Origin: Sphingomonadaceae bacterium 3R27E2-A
GTDB lineage: Bacteria > Pseudomonadota > Alphaproteobacteria > Sphingomonadales > Sphingomonadaceae
Length of the DNA: 64,000 bases
Reading direction: 5' to 3'
NCBI GenBank assembly: GCA_005503165.1
Contig: SCNT01000024.1
Span: 1-64,000 of the forward strand
The position numbers and the translations under genes are program-made. Shown here in pieces: positions 1-7,743 of the stretch. The number at the start of each line of letters is the position of its first letter. Position 1 is the first letter of the stretch. The notes beneath the pieces were generated by a model that saw only the letters and a program-made list of their open reading frames with translations, did no database searches and had not been told where the DNA came from.

Positions 1-374
1 CGCCGCCTCCGCCGGTTCAGTGCGCGCCTGGCCCGTACATCGTCTATTTCGACTGGGATCAGTCGAACATCACGCCCGAAGCGGCGTCGACGCTGGACAA
101 CGCCATCAGCGCCTACAACCGTGGTTGCACCGGCACGCAGGTGTGGCTCGCCGGTCACGCCGACCGCTCGGGCTCGGCGACCTACAACGTTGGCCTGTCG
201 AACCGTCGTAACGACGCCGTTCGCAGCTATCTCACCGCTCGCGGTATCTCGGATAGCTCGATCAGCGCCGAAGGCTTCGGTGAGAGCCGTCCGGCCGTTG
301 CAACCGCCGATGGCGTCCGCAACGACCAGAACCGCCGCGTGGAAATCAAATACGGCCCCGGCTCGGGCATGTAA
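1..374 (+). CDS. OmpA-family outer membrane protein, C-terminal part (5' end outside window)
   Basis: Only the last ~124 residues are present; the first complete codon is at base 3 and the start lies upstream of the window. After a Pro-rich linker, the segment reads through YIVYFDWDQSNIT, then LAGHADRSGS and NRRNDAVRSYL, and ends GFGESRP...NDQNRRVEIKY. This is the OmpA-like peptidoglycan-binding domain, whose Asp and Arg (in the HADRSGS and NRRVEI stretches) bind diaminopimelate. The upstream part is probably a beta-barrel or lipoprotein, which cannot be seen here. Two strong terminators follow directly, so it ends its transcript. Confidence 0.88.
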   Translation, partial: PPPPVQCAPGPYIVYFDWDQSNITPEAASTLDNAISAYNRGCTGTQVWLAGHADRSGSATYNVGLSNRRNDAVRSYLTARGISDSSISAEGFGESRPAVATADGVRNDQNRRVEIKYGPGSGM

Positions 375-408
375 GATTTCCCCGTCCGGTTTCGGACAGA
401 GAAAAGAG

Positions 409-441
409 GGGCGGTACCGAAAGGTGCCGCCCTTTCTTTTT
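409..441 (+). terminator. Rho-independent terminator after the OmpA gene
   Basis: A 10-bp stem (GGGCGGTACC with GGTGCCGCCC, one G-U pair) closes a GAAA tetraloop and runs into TTTCTTTTT. It lies 35 bases after the stop codon. Confidence 0.85.
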
Positions 442-451
442 GCGTGCGGGG

Positions 452-479
452 GCGCGCCGATCCCGGCGGCGCGCTTTTT
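452..479 (+). terminator. Second tandem terminator
   Basis: A perfect 8-bp stem, GCGCGCCG with CGGCGCGC, has a 7-base loop and is followed by TTTTT. It backs up the terminator just upstream and insulates the exbD-like gene. Confidence 0.65.
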
Positions 480-620
480 ATTTGCGCCGCCTATATAATG
501 TTATACCATAACAATCAGATCGGCGACCGCTCGCGAGCGGCGCGAGGGAGCCGGTCCGCGGAGCGGAGCCGGCGGCTGCGATGGACGCGCCGACGGCATC
601 CCGCGAGAGGGAGAGAGACG

Positions 621-1058
621 ATGCGTCGACGCAGCCAGTTCCATCGCAGCATTTTCCGCGCCGACCCGAGCGGCGATCCCGACATCAACACCACCCCGCT
701 GATCGATGTAATGCTGGTGATGCTGGTGATGTTCATCATCACCATCCCGCCGCCGACGCACAGCGTCGATATCACGCTGCCGGGGGACCCGCCGCCGCAC
801 ACCGACGTCCGCGACGAGAATCGCGTGACCATCGATACCGCCGACGTCATCCGCTGGAACGGGCAGCCGGTCGACTTGGCCGAGTTGGGGCAATTGGTGA
901 AGATCGCGGCGGACCGGCCCGAGCAGCCGACATTGATGTTCGAGCCCGATGCGCGGGCGCGCTATCTGCGCGTCGACCAGGCGATCGGCGCGATCCGCCG
1001 CAACGGCGGTACGAGCCTCGCCTTTCCGGGCATCCAGCAATATGGTGGGCTGATCTGA
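621..1058 (+). CDS. exbD: ExbD/TolR-family biopolymer transport protein
   Basis: The product is 145 residues, the usual ExbD size. It has a short basic N-terminus, then DINTTPLIDVMLVMLVMF, the single membrane helix carrying the conserved Asp that couples proton flow in ExbB-ExbD and TolQ-TolR motors. A periplasmic domain follows (about residues 45-145). The ATG at 621 is chosen because a purine-rich GAGAGGGAGAGAGA stretch precedes it; longer in-frame reading upstream crosses the terminator zone. No exbB or tonB is adjacent, so its motor partner must be encoded elsewhere. It ends just before an 80-bp palindromic repeat. Confidence 0.85.
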   Translation: MRRRSQFHRSIFRADPSGDPDINTTPLIDVMLVMLVMFIITIPPPTHSVDITLPGDPPPHTDVRDENRVTIDTADVIRWNGQPVDLAELGQLVKIAADRPEQPTLMFEPDARARYLRVDQAIGAIRRNGGTSLAFPGIQQYGGLI

Positions 1059-1102
1059 ACGTCGGTGTGTAGGGTGGGTAGCGGCCCTGAGGCGATCCCA
1101 CC

Positions 1103-1182
1103 GTGATCCCCGGCGAAAAGCCGGGGCCCAGATGGGTAGCACGGCCTTCCCCTCATGGGCCCCGGCTTTCGCCGGGGATCAC
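1103..1182. repeat. 80-bp palindromic intergenic element, family A copy 1
   Basis: An inverted repeat starts GTGATCCCCGGCGAAAAGCC and ends with its complement, with a central spacer around GATGGGTAGCACGG. Each arm is itself a small hairpin (CCCCGGC / GCCGGGG). It sits between the convergent exbD-like and DUF1993 genes and matches another 80-bp copy at 32761. Confidence 0.8.
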
Positions 1183-1244
1183 CTTGACTACTAGCACCCG
1201 AAAACGGCCGGTTGGCAGCAAGCCGCGTTCCGTACGGCTTCGCG

Positions 1245-1781
1245 TCAGCCCGCCGGCGCGGTCCCCGGGCGGAGATAGGCCATCATGTAGCTGACATAGT
1301 CGGCCTTGCCGAGCGGGACGCCCATGTGGCGGAGCACGCCATAGGCGGCGACCAGGTGGAAGTAGAATTGCGGCTGCGCCCAGTCGCGCACGTAAGTCAT
1401 GGCGGTCATGTCGAACGCCATGCCGTTCGGCAGGTCGAAGCCGACCGCGCGGCCGGGGTTGGCGTCGATCGTGGCCGCATCAACGGTATCGAGCCAGGTC
1501 AGCGTTTCGGCGATCTGCGCTTGCAACCCGGCGAAATCGGCCGCGTCCTCTGCAAAGGCGGGGGCGCCGGTTGCGCCGAGGCGGGTCGGCGCCTGGATCG
1601 CCTGGAGGCAGGAAAAGCGGACCTGCGAGGCGAGCGGGAACATGTCCGGGGCCAGCCGCGCGGCGATGAACTGCAATTCGCCGACTCCATTGTCGGCGCC
1701 CCAGGCGAGCGCCTTGTCGAGCTGTGCCGACAGCGCGCGGAGGCCGTTGGCGTAGGCGGGCACGGTGAGTTCGTAGAGCAT
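1245..1781 (-). CDS. DUF1993 domain-containing protein
   Basis: The 178-residue product spans the whole DUF1993 family length. Recognisable features are the start LYELTVPAYANGLRAL, the LAPDMFPLASQVRF stretch and the C-terminal QFYFHLVAAYGVLRHMGVPLGKADY. The family is thought to adopt a DinB-like four-helix fold; its biochemical role is unknown. It starts 29 bases after the ABC exporter gene on the same strand, so the two are probably co-transcribed. Confidence 0.85.
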   Translation of the reverse strand: MLYELTVPAYANGLRALSAQLDKALAWGADNGVGELQFIAARLAPDMFPLASQVRFSCLQAIQAPTRLGATGAPAFAEDAADFAGLQAQIAETLTWLDTVDAATIDANPGRAVGFDLPNGMAFDMTAMTYVRDWAQPQFYFHLVAAYGVLRHMGVPLGKADYVSYMMAYLRPGTAPAG

Positions 1782-1810
1782 CCTCTTGTCCTTCGAAGGG
1801 GTGAGAGCCG

Positions 1811-3631
1811 TCAGGCGGCGGCGAGATTGTCCTGGAACTGGAGGCGCGCGAGGCGCGCGTAGAGGCCGTCGGCCGCGACGAGGACATCGTGCTTGCCCTC
1901 CTCGACGATGCGTCCCTCATCCATCACGATGATGCGGTCGGCGGCGCGCACGGTCGCGAGGCGGTGCGCGATGACGATCGTCGTACGGTCGTGCATCAGC
2001 GTGTCGAGCGCGTCCTGGACCAGCTTTTCGGACTCCGCGTCGAGCGCCGAGGTCGCCTCGTCGAGCAGCAGCAGCGGCGCGCGGCGGAGCAGCGCGCGCG
2101 CGATCGCGACGCGCTGGCGCTGCCCGCCCGAGAGGCGCGCGCCGCCCTCGCCCATGAAGGTGTCGAGACCTTCGGGCAGCTTGGCGAGAAACTCCTCGGC
2201 ATTGGCGGCGCGCGCCGCGTCCCAGAGTTCCTCGTCGGTGGCGGCCCAATTGCCGTAGCGCAAATTATCGCGCGCGGAGGCGGCGAAGATCACCGTCTCC
2301 TGCGGCACCATCGCGATGCGCGCGCGGATGTCGGCGGGGTCGGCGTCGACCAGCGGGATGCCGTCGAGCAGGATGCGGCCGCCCTGCGGATCGTAGAAGC
2401 GCTCGGCGAGCTGGAACAGGGTGGACTTGCCCGCGCCCGAGGGGCCGACGATCGCGACCGTCTCGCGCGGGGCGATGGCGAGGCTGAAGTCGTGGAGCGC
2501 GGGGGCGTCGGGGCGCGTCGGGTAGCGGAACTCGACATGGCGGAATTCGAGCGTGCCGAGCGGCGGGTCGGGGAAGCGGCGCGCATTGGCGGGCGGCGCG
2601 ATGCTCGGTTCGGCGTGGAGCAGCTCGGAGAGGCGCTCGGCGGCGCCCGCGGCGCGGAGCAGGTCGCCATAGACTTCGGTCAGCGCGCCGAAGGCGCCCG
2701 CGACGAGCCCGCCGGTGAGGACGAAGGCGGCGATGGTGCCGCCGGTGATCGTCCCCGCCGCGACGCCCGCGGCGCCGTACCAGAGCAGGGTGGTGATCGC
2801 GCCGAAGAGCAGCCCGATGACGATCGCGGTCATGATCGCGCGGAGACGGATGCGGCGCTTGGCGGTCGCGAAATTATTCTCGACTGCCAAGGTGAAGCGC
2901 TCGGCCTCGCGGCGTTCCTGTCCGAAAGCCTGGACGATCTTCATCGCGCCCAGCTGCTCGGCGGTGGTCGCGCCGATATCGGCGACGCGGTCCTGGCTCG
3001 AGCGCGACACATTCTGCAGCCGGCGGCCGAGCAGCACGATCGGCAGGATGATCACCGGGATGCCCAGCAGGATGCCGCCGGTGAGCCCCGGCGAGAGCGA
3101 GAAGAGATAGACGATGCCGCCGATGCCCATCACCGTGTTGCGGAGCGCGACCGAGACGGTGGTGCCGACGACCTGTTCGATCACCGTGGTGTCCGAGGTC
3201 ATGCGCGAGGCGATTTCGGAGGGACGGTTCTCCTCGAAGAAGCCGGGCGCGAGGCGGAGCAGATTCTGCTGCACCGCCTGGCGGATGTCGGCGACGGTGC
3301 GCTCGCCGAGCCAGCTTACGAAATAGAAGCGCAGCGCGGTCGCGAGCGCGAGCGCGATGACGATGACGTAGAAGAGGCGGAAATGCGGCGCGACATCGCC
3401 GCCGCCGGCGACGAAGCCGCTGTCGATCATTTCCTTGAACTGCCACGGGATCGCCAGCGTCGCGAGCGCAGCGACGGCGAGCGCAACCGCGGCGATCAGG
3501 ATTTGCAGCGGATAGCGGCTGGCGTAGCGCCAGATCATCCGGAGGCTGCCGAGCTTGCGGGGGCGCTTGTCCTGCGCGCCCGACGGCATGGGGGGGGAAG
3601 CGGTGGCTGTCTGGTCTGATCTTGTCGCCAT
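1811..3631 (-). CDS. ABC exporter, fused membrane and ATPase domains (MsbA-like)
   Basis: The 606-residue half-transporter has about six membrane helices in residues ~35-320 and an ATPase domain in ~355-600. Walker A is GPSGAGKST, the signature is LSGGQRQR, Walker B is LLLLDEATSALD and the H-loop His lies in VIAHRLATV. This is a type IV exporter that works as a homodimer in the inner membrane and may flip lipids or export drugs. Substrate cannot be told from sequence. The family includes MsbA and the sphingomonad-type 'ABC transporter transmembrane domain' proteins. The short N-terminal tail is Pro/Ser-rich and probably disordered. Confidence 0.92.
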   Translation of the reverse strand: MATRSDQTATASPPMPSGAQDKRPRKLGSLRMIWRYASRYPLQILIAAVALAVAALATLAIPWQFKEMIDSGFVAGGGDVAPHFRLFYVIVIALALATALRFYFVSWLGERTVADIRQAVQQNLLRLAPGFFEENRPSEIASRMTSDTTVIEQVVGTTVSVALRNTVMGIGGIVYLFSLSPGLTGGILLGIPVIILPIVLLGRRLQNVSRSSQDRVADIGATTAEQLGAMKIVQAFGQERREAERFTLAVENNFATAKRRIRLRAIMTAIVIGLLFGAITTLLWYGAAGVAAGTITGGTIAAFVLTGGLVAGAFGALTEVYGDLLRAAGAAERLSELLHAEPSIAPPANARRFPDPPLGTLEFRHVEFRYPTRPDAPALHDFSLAIAPRETVAIVGPSGAGKSTLFQLAERFYDPQGGRILLDGIPLVDADPADIRARIAMVPQETVIFAASARDNLRYGNWAATDEELWDAARAANAEEFLAKLPEGLDTFMGEGGARLSGGQRQRVAIARALLRRAPLLLLDEATSALDAESEKLVQDALDTLMHDRTTIVIAHRLATVRAADRIIVMDEGRIVEEGKHDVLVAADGLYARLARLQFQDNLAAA

Positions 3632-3679
3632 GTGTCGGCCCTAGCAGCGGCGGGGGCGGTGCTCAACGGCGCAGAATGG

Positions 3680-3712
3680 TGCGCTGGCTTCAAGCATTAT
3701 GAAGCCAGCGCA
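3680..3712. other. Perfect 13-bp stem-loop between yjhX and the ABC exporter gene
   Basis: TGCGCTGGCTTCA pairs exactly with TGAAGCCAGCGCA around a 7-base loop. On the minus strand it follows the yjhX stop and precedes the exporter start. It has no T-run, so it could be an mRNA-stabilising or leader hairpin rather than a true terminator. Confidence 0.6.
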
Positions 3713-3731
3713 CATTATGGCGTCTCCCGGT

Positions 3732-3989
3732 TCACCGGTTGTCGAGCTGGGCCCGCACCGCGCGCAGCCCGGCCTGGGTGATGCGGTACGGCGCGCCGCC
3801 GAGCGAGCCGATGAAGCCGCGGCGGCGGAGGCGGTGGAAGAGCGGCAGGTTCATATTGGCGAGAACGAAGCCCTCGCGCGTAAAGCAGAGCGCCTCCACG
3901 ATGCGGCCCTCCTCGTCGCGGCGGTGGCAAATCGCACCGCCCTGCGCCAGCGCGTGGAGCACGCGCTGTTCGTTTTTCGAGATATTCAT
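3732..3989 (-). CDS. yjhX: YjhX-family protein (UPF0386, putative toxin family)
   Basis: Starting at the internal ATG (MNISKNEQRVLHALAQGG) the product is 85 residues, exactly the length of E. coli YjhX. Family landmarks are GGAICHRRDEEGRIVEALCF, TREGFVLA, LFHRLRRRGFI and the C-terminal PYRITQAGLRAVRAQLDNR. The fold is predicted to be a winged helix. The family is catalogued as a putative toxin (YjhX_toxin), but that role is weakly supported and no antitoxin-like gene lies next to it here. Frame-open sequence upstream of 3989 is non-conserved and excluded. Confidence 0.88.
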   Translation of the reverse strand: MNISKNEQRVLHALAQGGAICHRRDEEGRIVEALCFTREGFVLANMNLPLFHRLRRRGFIGSLGGAPYRITQAGLRAVRAQLDNR

Positions 3990-4177
3990 GCGGAATTGTC
4001 CGGAACTGGGCATGGCAACGGGCGCGCCGGCCCGCGGGCCAGCGGCGGTCAGGACATCGTACCTTGCGGGGATGTCAGCGGTTGCCCGCAATCTCCGGCA
4101 TATTCACTCCATCGGCGGGACGATCCGCCGTGTGGGCAGATTATTCGCATATGGAGTGTGCCGCAACGATTTTGATG

Positions 4178-4189
4178 CATTGCACAATG
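4178..4189. promoter_or_regulatory. CATTGCACAATG palindrome upstream of phaZ, possible PhaR-type operator
   Basis: A 12-bp dyad (CATTG-CA-CAATG, overlapping TGCATTGCA) lies 75 bases before the phaZ start. TGC/GCA-rich dyads are known targets of PHA regulators of the PhaR family in other proteobacteria. The link here is inference. Confidence 0.35.
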
Positions 4190-4263
4190 AGACGGAACGC
4201 CTAGACTGCCCCGGACAGAAGCGCGCCGCAGAGCGCCGCCGGCCACGCAAGGAAAATTGGACT

Positions 4264-5484
4264 ATGCTGTATCATGCTTTCGACATGCAGAAGAGCTGGC
4301 TCGCAGGGGCCAGCGCGCTCGCGACCGCGGGGGCGCAGGTGATCCAGCATCCCGCCAATCCGCTAGGCTATTTCGGCGGCAGCCCGATGTTCGCTTCGGC
4401 ACTCGAGGTCTTCGCGCACGCCGCCGCGCCGCGCGGCAAGCCGGGATTCGAGCTCTACGAGACTGTTGTCGACGGCGAGACCGTGCGCGTGACCGAGAAG
4501 GTCGAGGCGCGCAAGCCATTCGGGCAGCTCAAGCATTTCACCCACAAGGGGTCGAAGGGCGCCCCCAAGCTGCTGATCGTGGCGCCGATGTCGGGCCATT
4601 ATGCGACTTTGCTGCGCGGCACGGTCGAGCGCATGCTGCCCGGGCACGATGTGTGGATCACCGACTGGCGCGACGCGCGCAATGCGCCGCTGTCGGCGGG
4701 CAAGTTCGACCTCGACGACTATATCGATTATCTGATTTCGTGGCTCGAGCATATCGGGCCGGGCGCGCATATGCTGGCGGTGTGCCAGCCGTCGGTGCCC
4801 AGCCTCGCGGCCGCGGCGGTGATGGCGGCGAACAAGCACAAGTGCCGGCCCAAGACGCTGACGATGATGGGCGGGCCGATCGACACGCGCAAGGCGCCGA
4901 CCGCGGTCAACGAACATGCGATGACGCGCCCGCACGCGTGGTTTCAGGAAAATGTCATCGTCACCGTGCCGGCCTGGTATCCGGGCGCCGGTCGCCGCGT
5001 CTATCCGGGCTTCCTGCAGCTTGCGGGCTTCATGTCGATGAACCTCGGCAATCACATGATGAGCCATTGGGAGATGTTCAAGCATCTGGTCGACGGCGAC
5101 GGCGAGAGCGCCGACAAGACCAAGGAATTCTACGACGAATATCGCGCGGTTTGCGACATGACCGCCGAATTCTATCTGCAGACCGTCGACGTCGTGTTCC
5201 AGCGCCACCTGTTGCCCAAGGGCGAGATGCTGCATCGCGGGCAGACGGTCGATCTCAATGCGATCGAGGATATCGCGATCCTGGCGATCGAGGGCGAGCG
5301 CGACGATATCTCGGGCATCGGCCAGACCAAGGCGGCGCTGACGCTGACTAAATCGCTGCCGGCCGAGAAGAAGAAATATCTGATGGCAAAGGCCGTCGGC
5401 CACTACGGGATTTTCAATGGCCGCAAATGGCGCGAGGAAATCGCGCCGGTGGTCGAGGAGTGGATCCGCAGCAACGGCGGGTAG
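4264..5484 (+). CDS. phaZ: Intracellular polyhydroxyalkanoate depolymerase
   Basis: The 406-residue product matches the intracellular PHA depolymerase family (typically ~400-420 residues). It begins MLYHAFDMQKSWLAGA and has no signal peptide. The nucleophile elbow is LAVCQPSVPSL, with Cys174 in place of the Ser of ordinary hydrolases, as in the Ralstonia-type intracellular enzyme. The C-terminal GHYGIFNGRKWREEI holds the catalytic His, and an Asp lies in the EGERDDISG stretch. It releases 3-hydroxybutyrate units from native storage granules in the cytoplasm. No PHA synthase or phasin gene is nearby. Confidence 0.93.
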   Translation: MLYHAFDMQKSWLAGASALATAGAQVIQHPANPLGYFGGSPMFASALEVFAHAAAPRGKPGFELYETVVDGETVRVTEKVEARKPFGQLKHFTHKGSKGAPKLLIVAPMSGHYATLLRGTVERMLPGHDVWITDWRDARNAPLSAGKFDLDDYIDYLISWLEHIGPGAHMLAVCQPSVPSLAAAAVMAANKHKCRPKTLTMMGGPIDTRKAPTAVNEHAMTRPHAWFQENVIVTVPAWYPGAGRRVYPGFLQLAGFMSMNLGNHMMSHWEMFKHLVDGDGESADKTKEFYDEYRAVCDMTAEFYLQTVDVVFQRHLLPKGEMLHRGQTVDLNAIEDIAILAIEGERDDISGIGQTKAALTLTKSLPAEKKKYLMAKAVGHYGIFNGRKWREEIAPVVEEWIRSNGG

Positions 5485-5520
5485 GGCTGCCGATCAGTTT
5501 CCCGCGGTAGCTAAAAAAGA

Positions 5521-5698
5521 GAAAGCGCTCTCTCCCCTTGAGGGGAGAGATACGCAGGCTCGGCAGCTTGCTGCCTGGCCGGAGTTGAGAGGGGTTTCCG
5601 ACCGCTGGCGGCCAGGCCCCTCTCCAAGCTTCGCTAGCTCCTGGCGGAGCAAGATGCGCTATCGTCTCCCCTCAAGGGGAGAGGGCTTTCAAAGCGCT
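5521..5698. repeat. ~178-bp composite palindromic element between convergent genes
   Basis: Outer arms are GAAAGCGCTCTCTCCCCTTG and, inverted, near CAAGGGGAGAGGGCTTTC. Each end also contains its own hairpin (CTCCCCTTGAGGGGAG). An inner imperfect inverted pair, with GGCCGGAGTTGAGAGGGG facing CCCCTCTCC, fills the middle. The right end covers the stop codon of the PNPOx-like gene. Confidence 0.7.
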
Positions 5699-6153
5699 AC
5701 CTCGGCATGCTTGCCGAGATCGCCTTCCTTCATCGTCAGCCCGGTCGCCATCTTGAACAGGCCCTTGATGCCGGGGTCGGCGGTCCAGATTTCAGCATCG
5801 TCGAGGTCGAAGCGGAGCAGGACGAGCTTGGGGTCGCTCTTGCCGCCTTCGTACCAGGCCTCGATGCTGTTGTTCCACAGCCGGTCGAGCACTGTGCGGT
5901 CGGTCTCGGTGCGCAGCGTGCCCGAAATGCAGGCGAAGAGGTCGTGGCCCTTCGACGCGAATTGCGCCATCGCCGGGCCGCCCGCCGAGAGGCGATTGTC
6001 GGTCGCGGTGAAGAACCAGAAGGCGCTGTTGGCGTCCTTGTCGAGCTGCGCGTTCATCGGGATATGATGGTCGCGCTCGCCGGTAAGGCCGACCATCACG
6101 AACGGACTGGCGTCGAGCGCTTTCCAAAAATCCTTCTTGATATCCTCGCTCAT
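5689..6153 (-). CDS. Pyridoxamine 5'-phosphate oxidase-family / general stress protein
   Basis: The 154-residue product has the split-barrel flavin-binding fold signature: SPFVMVGL near the N-terminus, DRTVLDRLWNNSIEAWYEGG and LVLLRFDLDDAEIW towards the end. This is the general stress protein 26-like subgroup, which binds FMN or FAD but rarely has PNP oxidase activity. The ATG at 6153 is chosen because AGGAGT lies about seven bases upstream; a further in-frame ATG 12 codons earlier lacks this. Its stop codon lies inside a palindromic repeat. Confidence 0.85.
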   Translation of the reverse strand: MSEDIKKDFWKALDASPFVMVGLTGERDHHIPMNAQLDKDANSAFWFFTATDNRLSAGGPAMAQFASKGHDLFACISGTLRTETDRTVLDRLWNNSIEAWYEGGKSDPKLVLLRFDLDDAEIWTADPGIKGLFKMATGLTMKEGDLGKHAEVAL

Positions 6154-6219
6154 GGGAAACTCCTGAATTTCCCCCTCGATATGAGGCATAACGCGGCAGG
6201 GGCACGGACGTTGCCCGGC

Positions 6220-6615
6220 TCAGCGCTGGCGTGGCTCATTATAGCTGACGACTTCATATTCGATGCCGTCGGGGTCGAGGAAATAGAAGCGGCGGCCGGG
6301 TTCGTAATCGCCATGGTTGAAGGGGACGAGCCCGACCGCCTTGACGCGCATTTCGATCGTGTCGAGATCCTCGACCTGTACGCCCAGATGGTTGAGCGGC
6401 TCGCCCTTTGGGTAGGCGATGTCGGCGTGCTGGCCGTCGGGACCGGTGTAGAGCGCGACATAGGCGGCGTCGCTGCCGAGGTGGATCGTGCGCCCGCCGT
6501 CGCGCGCGGGGCCGCGCCAGCGCTCGTGCCAGCCGAAGATCGCCGAGAGGATGCCCGCGGTGCGGTCAGGGTCGCTGACGGTCAGGTTCACATGTTCGAT
6601 GAAGGGGTGCGTCAT
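6220..6615 (-). CDS. VOC-family (glyoxalase/dioxygenase fold) protein
   Basis: The 131-residue single-domain protein opens with HPFIEHVNLTVSDPDRTA and ends with GRRFYFLDPDGIEYEVVSYN, the standard vicinal-oxygen-chelate pattern. The His near the start, the His of NHLGVQV and the Glu of DGIEYEVV are the likely metal ligands. The substrate is unknown. It is transcribed away from soxR across an 87-base gap containing a MerR-type promoter, so it is probably redox-induced. Confidence 0.86.
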   Translation of the reverse strand: MTHPFIEHVNLTVSDPDRTAGILSAIFGWHERWRGPARDGGRTIHLGSDAAYVALYTGPDGQHADIAYPKGEPLNHLGVQVEDLDTIEMRVKAVGLVPFNHGDYEPGRRFYFLDPDGIEYEVVSYNEPRQR

Positions 6616-6649
6616 GGTCTTGCTTTCGTGATTCGGGTTGACGCAGCGA

Positions 6650-6680
6650 CTTATGAAAGCTCAACTGAGGTTTAGATCAA
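6650..6680 (-). promoter_or_regulatory. Putative SoxR-controlled promoter of the VOC gene
   Basis: Read on the minus strand, TTGATC is a -35 and CATAAG a -10, separated by exactly 19 bases. That long spacer is typical of MerR-family-activated promoters. The spacer contains CCTCAGTTGAGCTTT, which keeps one half-site (CCTCA) and the ACTT-like part of the E. coli SoxR box. The adjacent divergent gene encodes SoxR. Confidence 0.55.
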
Positions 6681-6702
6681 GCGCTTTTCGAAGGACAGCC
6701 GA

Positions 6703-7173
6703 ATGCACCGAACCGACCTCATCGCGATCGGCGAACTCGCGGCGCGCACCGGGGTCGCGGTGTCGGCGATCCGCTTCTACGAGGCGAAAGGCCTGATCGC
6801 GGCGCTGCGCACGCGCGGGGGGCAGCGGCGCTTCCTGCGCGCCGATATCCGCCGCGTGTCGTTCGTCCTGATCGCGCAGCAATTGGGACTGAGCCTCGAG
6901 GAGATTGCGGGCGAACTCGCGCGACTGCCCGCCGAGCGCACGCCCAATGCCGCCGACTGGGCGCGGATCAGCACCGCGCTGCACGCGCGCATCGCGGCGC
7001 AGATCGCGGCGCTCGAGCGCACGCAGCAACTGCTCGGCGCGTGCATCGGCTGCGGCTGCCTGTCCTTGAAGAAATGCGGACTGTACAACCGCGAGGACAA
7101 GGCGGCGCAGCGTGGGGCGGGGCCGCGCTATTTGATGGGCGACCGGTCGGGCGAGATAGCCGAGCGCGCATAA
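6703..7173 (+). CDS. soxR: Redox-sensitive MerR-family activator SoxR
   Basis: The 156-residue protein has the MerR DNA-binding start (IAIGELAARTGVAVSAIRFY) and ends with the SoxR [2Fe-2S] cluster motif CX2CXCX5C at Cys114, 117, 119 and 125 (CIGCGCLSLKKC). Oxidation of this cluster by redox-cycling compounds switches SoxR from holding to activating its promoters. No soxS is present, as usual outside enterics, where SoxR acts directly on target genes such as efflux pumps or oxidoreductases. The divergent VOC-fold gene is the obvious local target. Confidence 0.95.
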   Translation: MHRTDLIAIGELAARTGVAVSAIRFYEAKGLIAALRTRGGQRRFLRADIRRVSFVLIAQQLGLSLEEIAGELARLPAERTPNAADWARISTALHARIAAQIAALERTQQLLGACIGCGCLSLKKCGLYNREDKAAQRGAGPRYLMGDRSGEIAERA

Positions 7174-7257
7174 GGAGCCGATTTCGGCTGAGCCCTTGTC
7201 GCGGGGCCGCCATGATATATGGATACATGTCTCGACAAGATGAGCGGAGAGGCTCCC

Positions 7258-7737
7258 ATGAAGATCCTGTACCCCGTCCTGCTGTTCGCCGCCGCATGGC
7301 CCGCCGCTTCGTCCGCCGCCGAACCCGCGCCTTCGCCGCTGCTCGGCACCTGGGCGGTCGATACCAGCCGTCTGACGATGCCGCCCGCGGCGCGGCCGAA
7401 GAGCGTGACGATCACCTATGGCGAGGCGGGCGGCGACCAATGGTCGACCAGGGTCGAGGTCGTGCTGCCCGACGGCAACAAGGTCGAGGCGCTCTCGACC
7501 TATACCCCCGACGGCACGCCCACCCCGGTCACCGGCAATCTGGAGGCCGACGTCGCCGCGACGCGGCTGCCCGAGCCCGGGGTGATGGTCACCGCGCTGG
7601 CGCTGAAGGGCGTGCCGGGGTCGATGCGCACCTACACCGTTTCGGCCGATGGACAGGCGATGACAGAGACCGTCGTCTTCTTCACGCGCGAAGGCACACC
7701 CGGCATGCGGACGAACCATTTCACCCGCGTCAAATGA
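7258..7737 (+). CDS. Hypothetical secreted protein
   Basis: A 159-residue product with a clear Sec signal peptide (MKILYPVLLFAAAWPAASSA, cleavage after AAE region). The mature part is beta-rich: LLGTWAVDTSRL, then VTITYGEAGGDQWSTRVEV, a DGNKVEALSTYTPDGTPTPV stretch and a terminal FFTREGTPGMRTNHFTRVK. This looks like a small lipocalin-like or LPS-assembly-like periplasmic domain seen in many sphingomonad proteins of unknown function. The ATG at 7258 follows GGAGAGG. It converges on a DUF3617-like gene with only six bases between stops. Confidence 0.7.
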   Translation: MKILYPVLLFAAAWPAASSAAEPAPSPLLGTWAVDTSRLTMPPAARPKSVTITYGEAGGDQWSTRVEVVLPDGNKVEALSTYTPDGTPTPVTGNLEADVAATRLPEPGVMVTALALKGVPGSMRTYTVSADGQAMTETVVFFTREGTPGMRTNHFTRVK

Positions 7738-7743
7738 AGCGCC

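Noticed and set aside
1889..3619. 576-codon plus-strand open frame opposite the ABC exporter
   Set aside because: Antisense to a gene with intact Walker and signature motifs.
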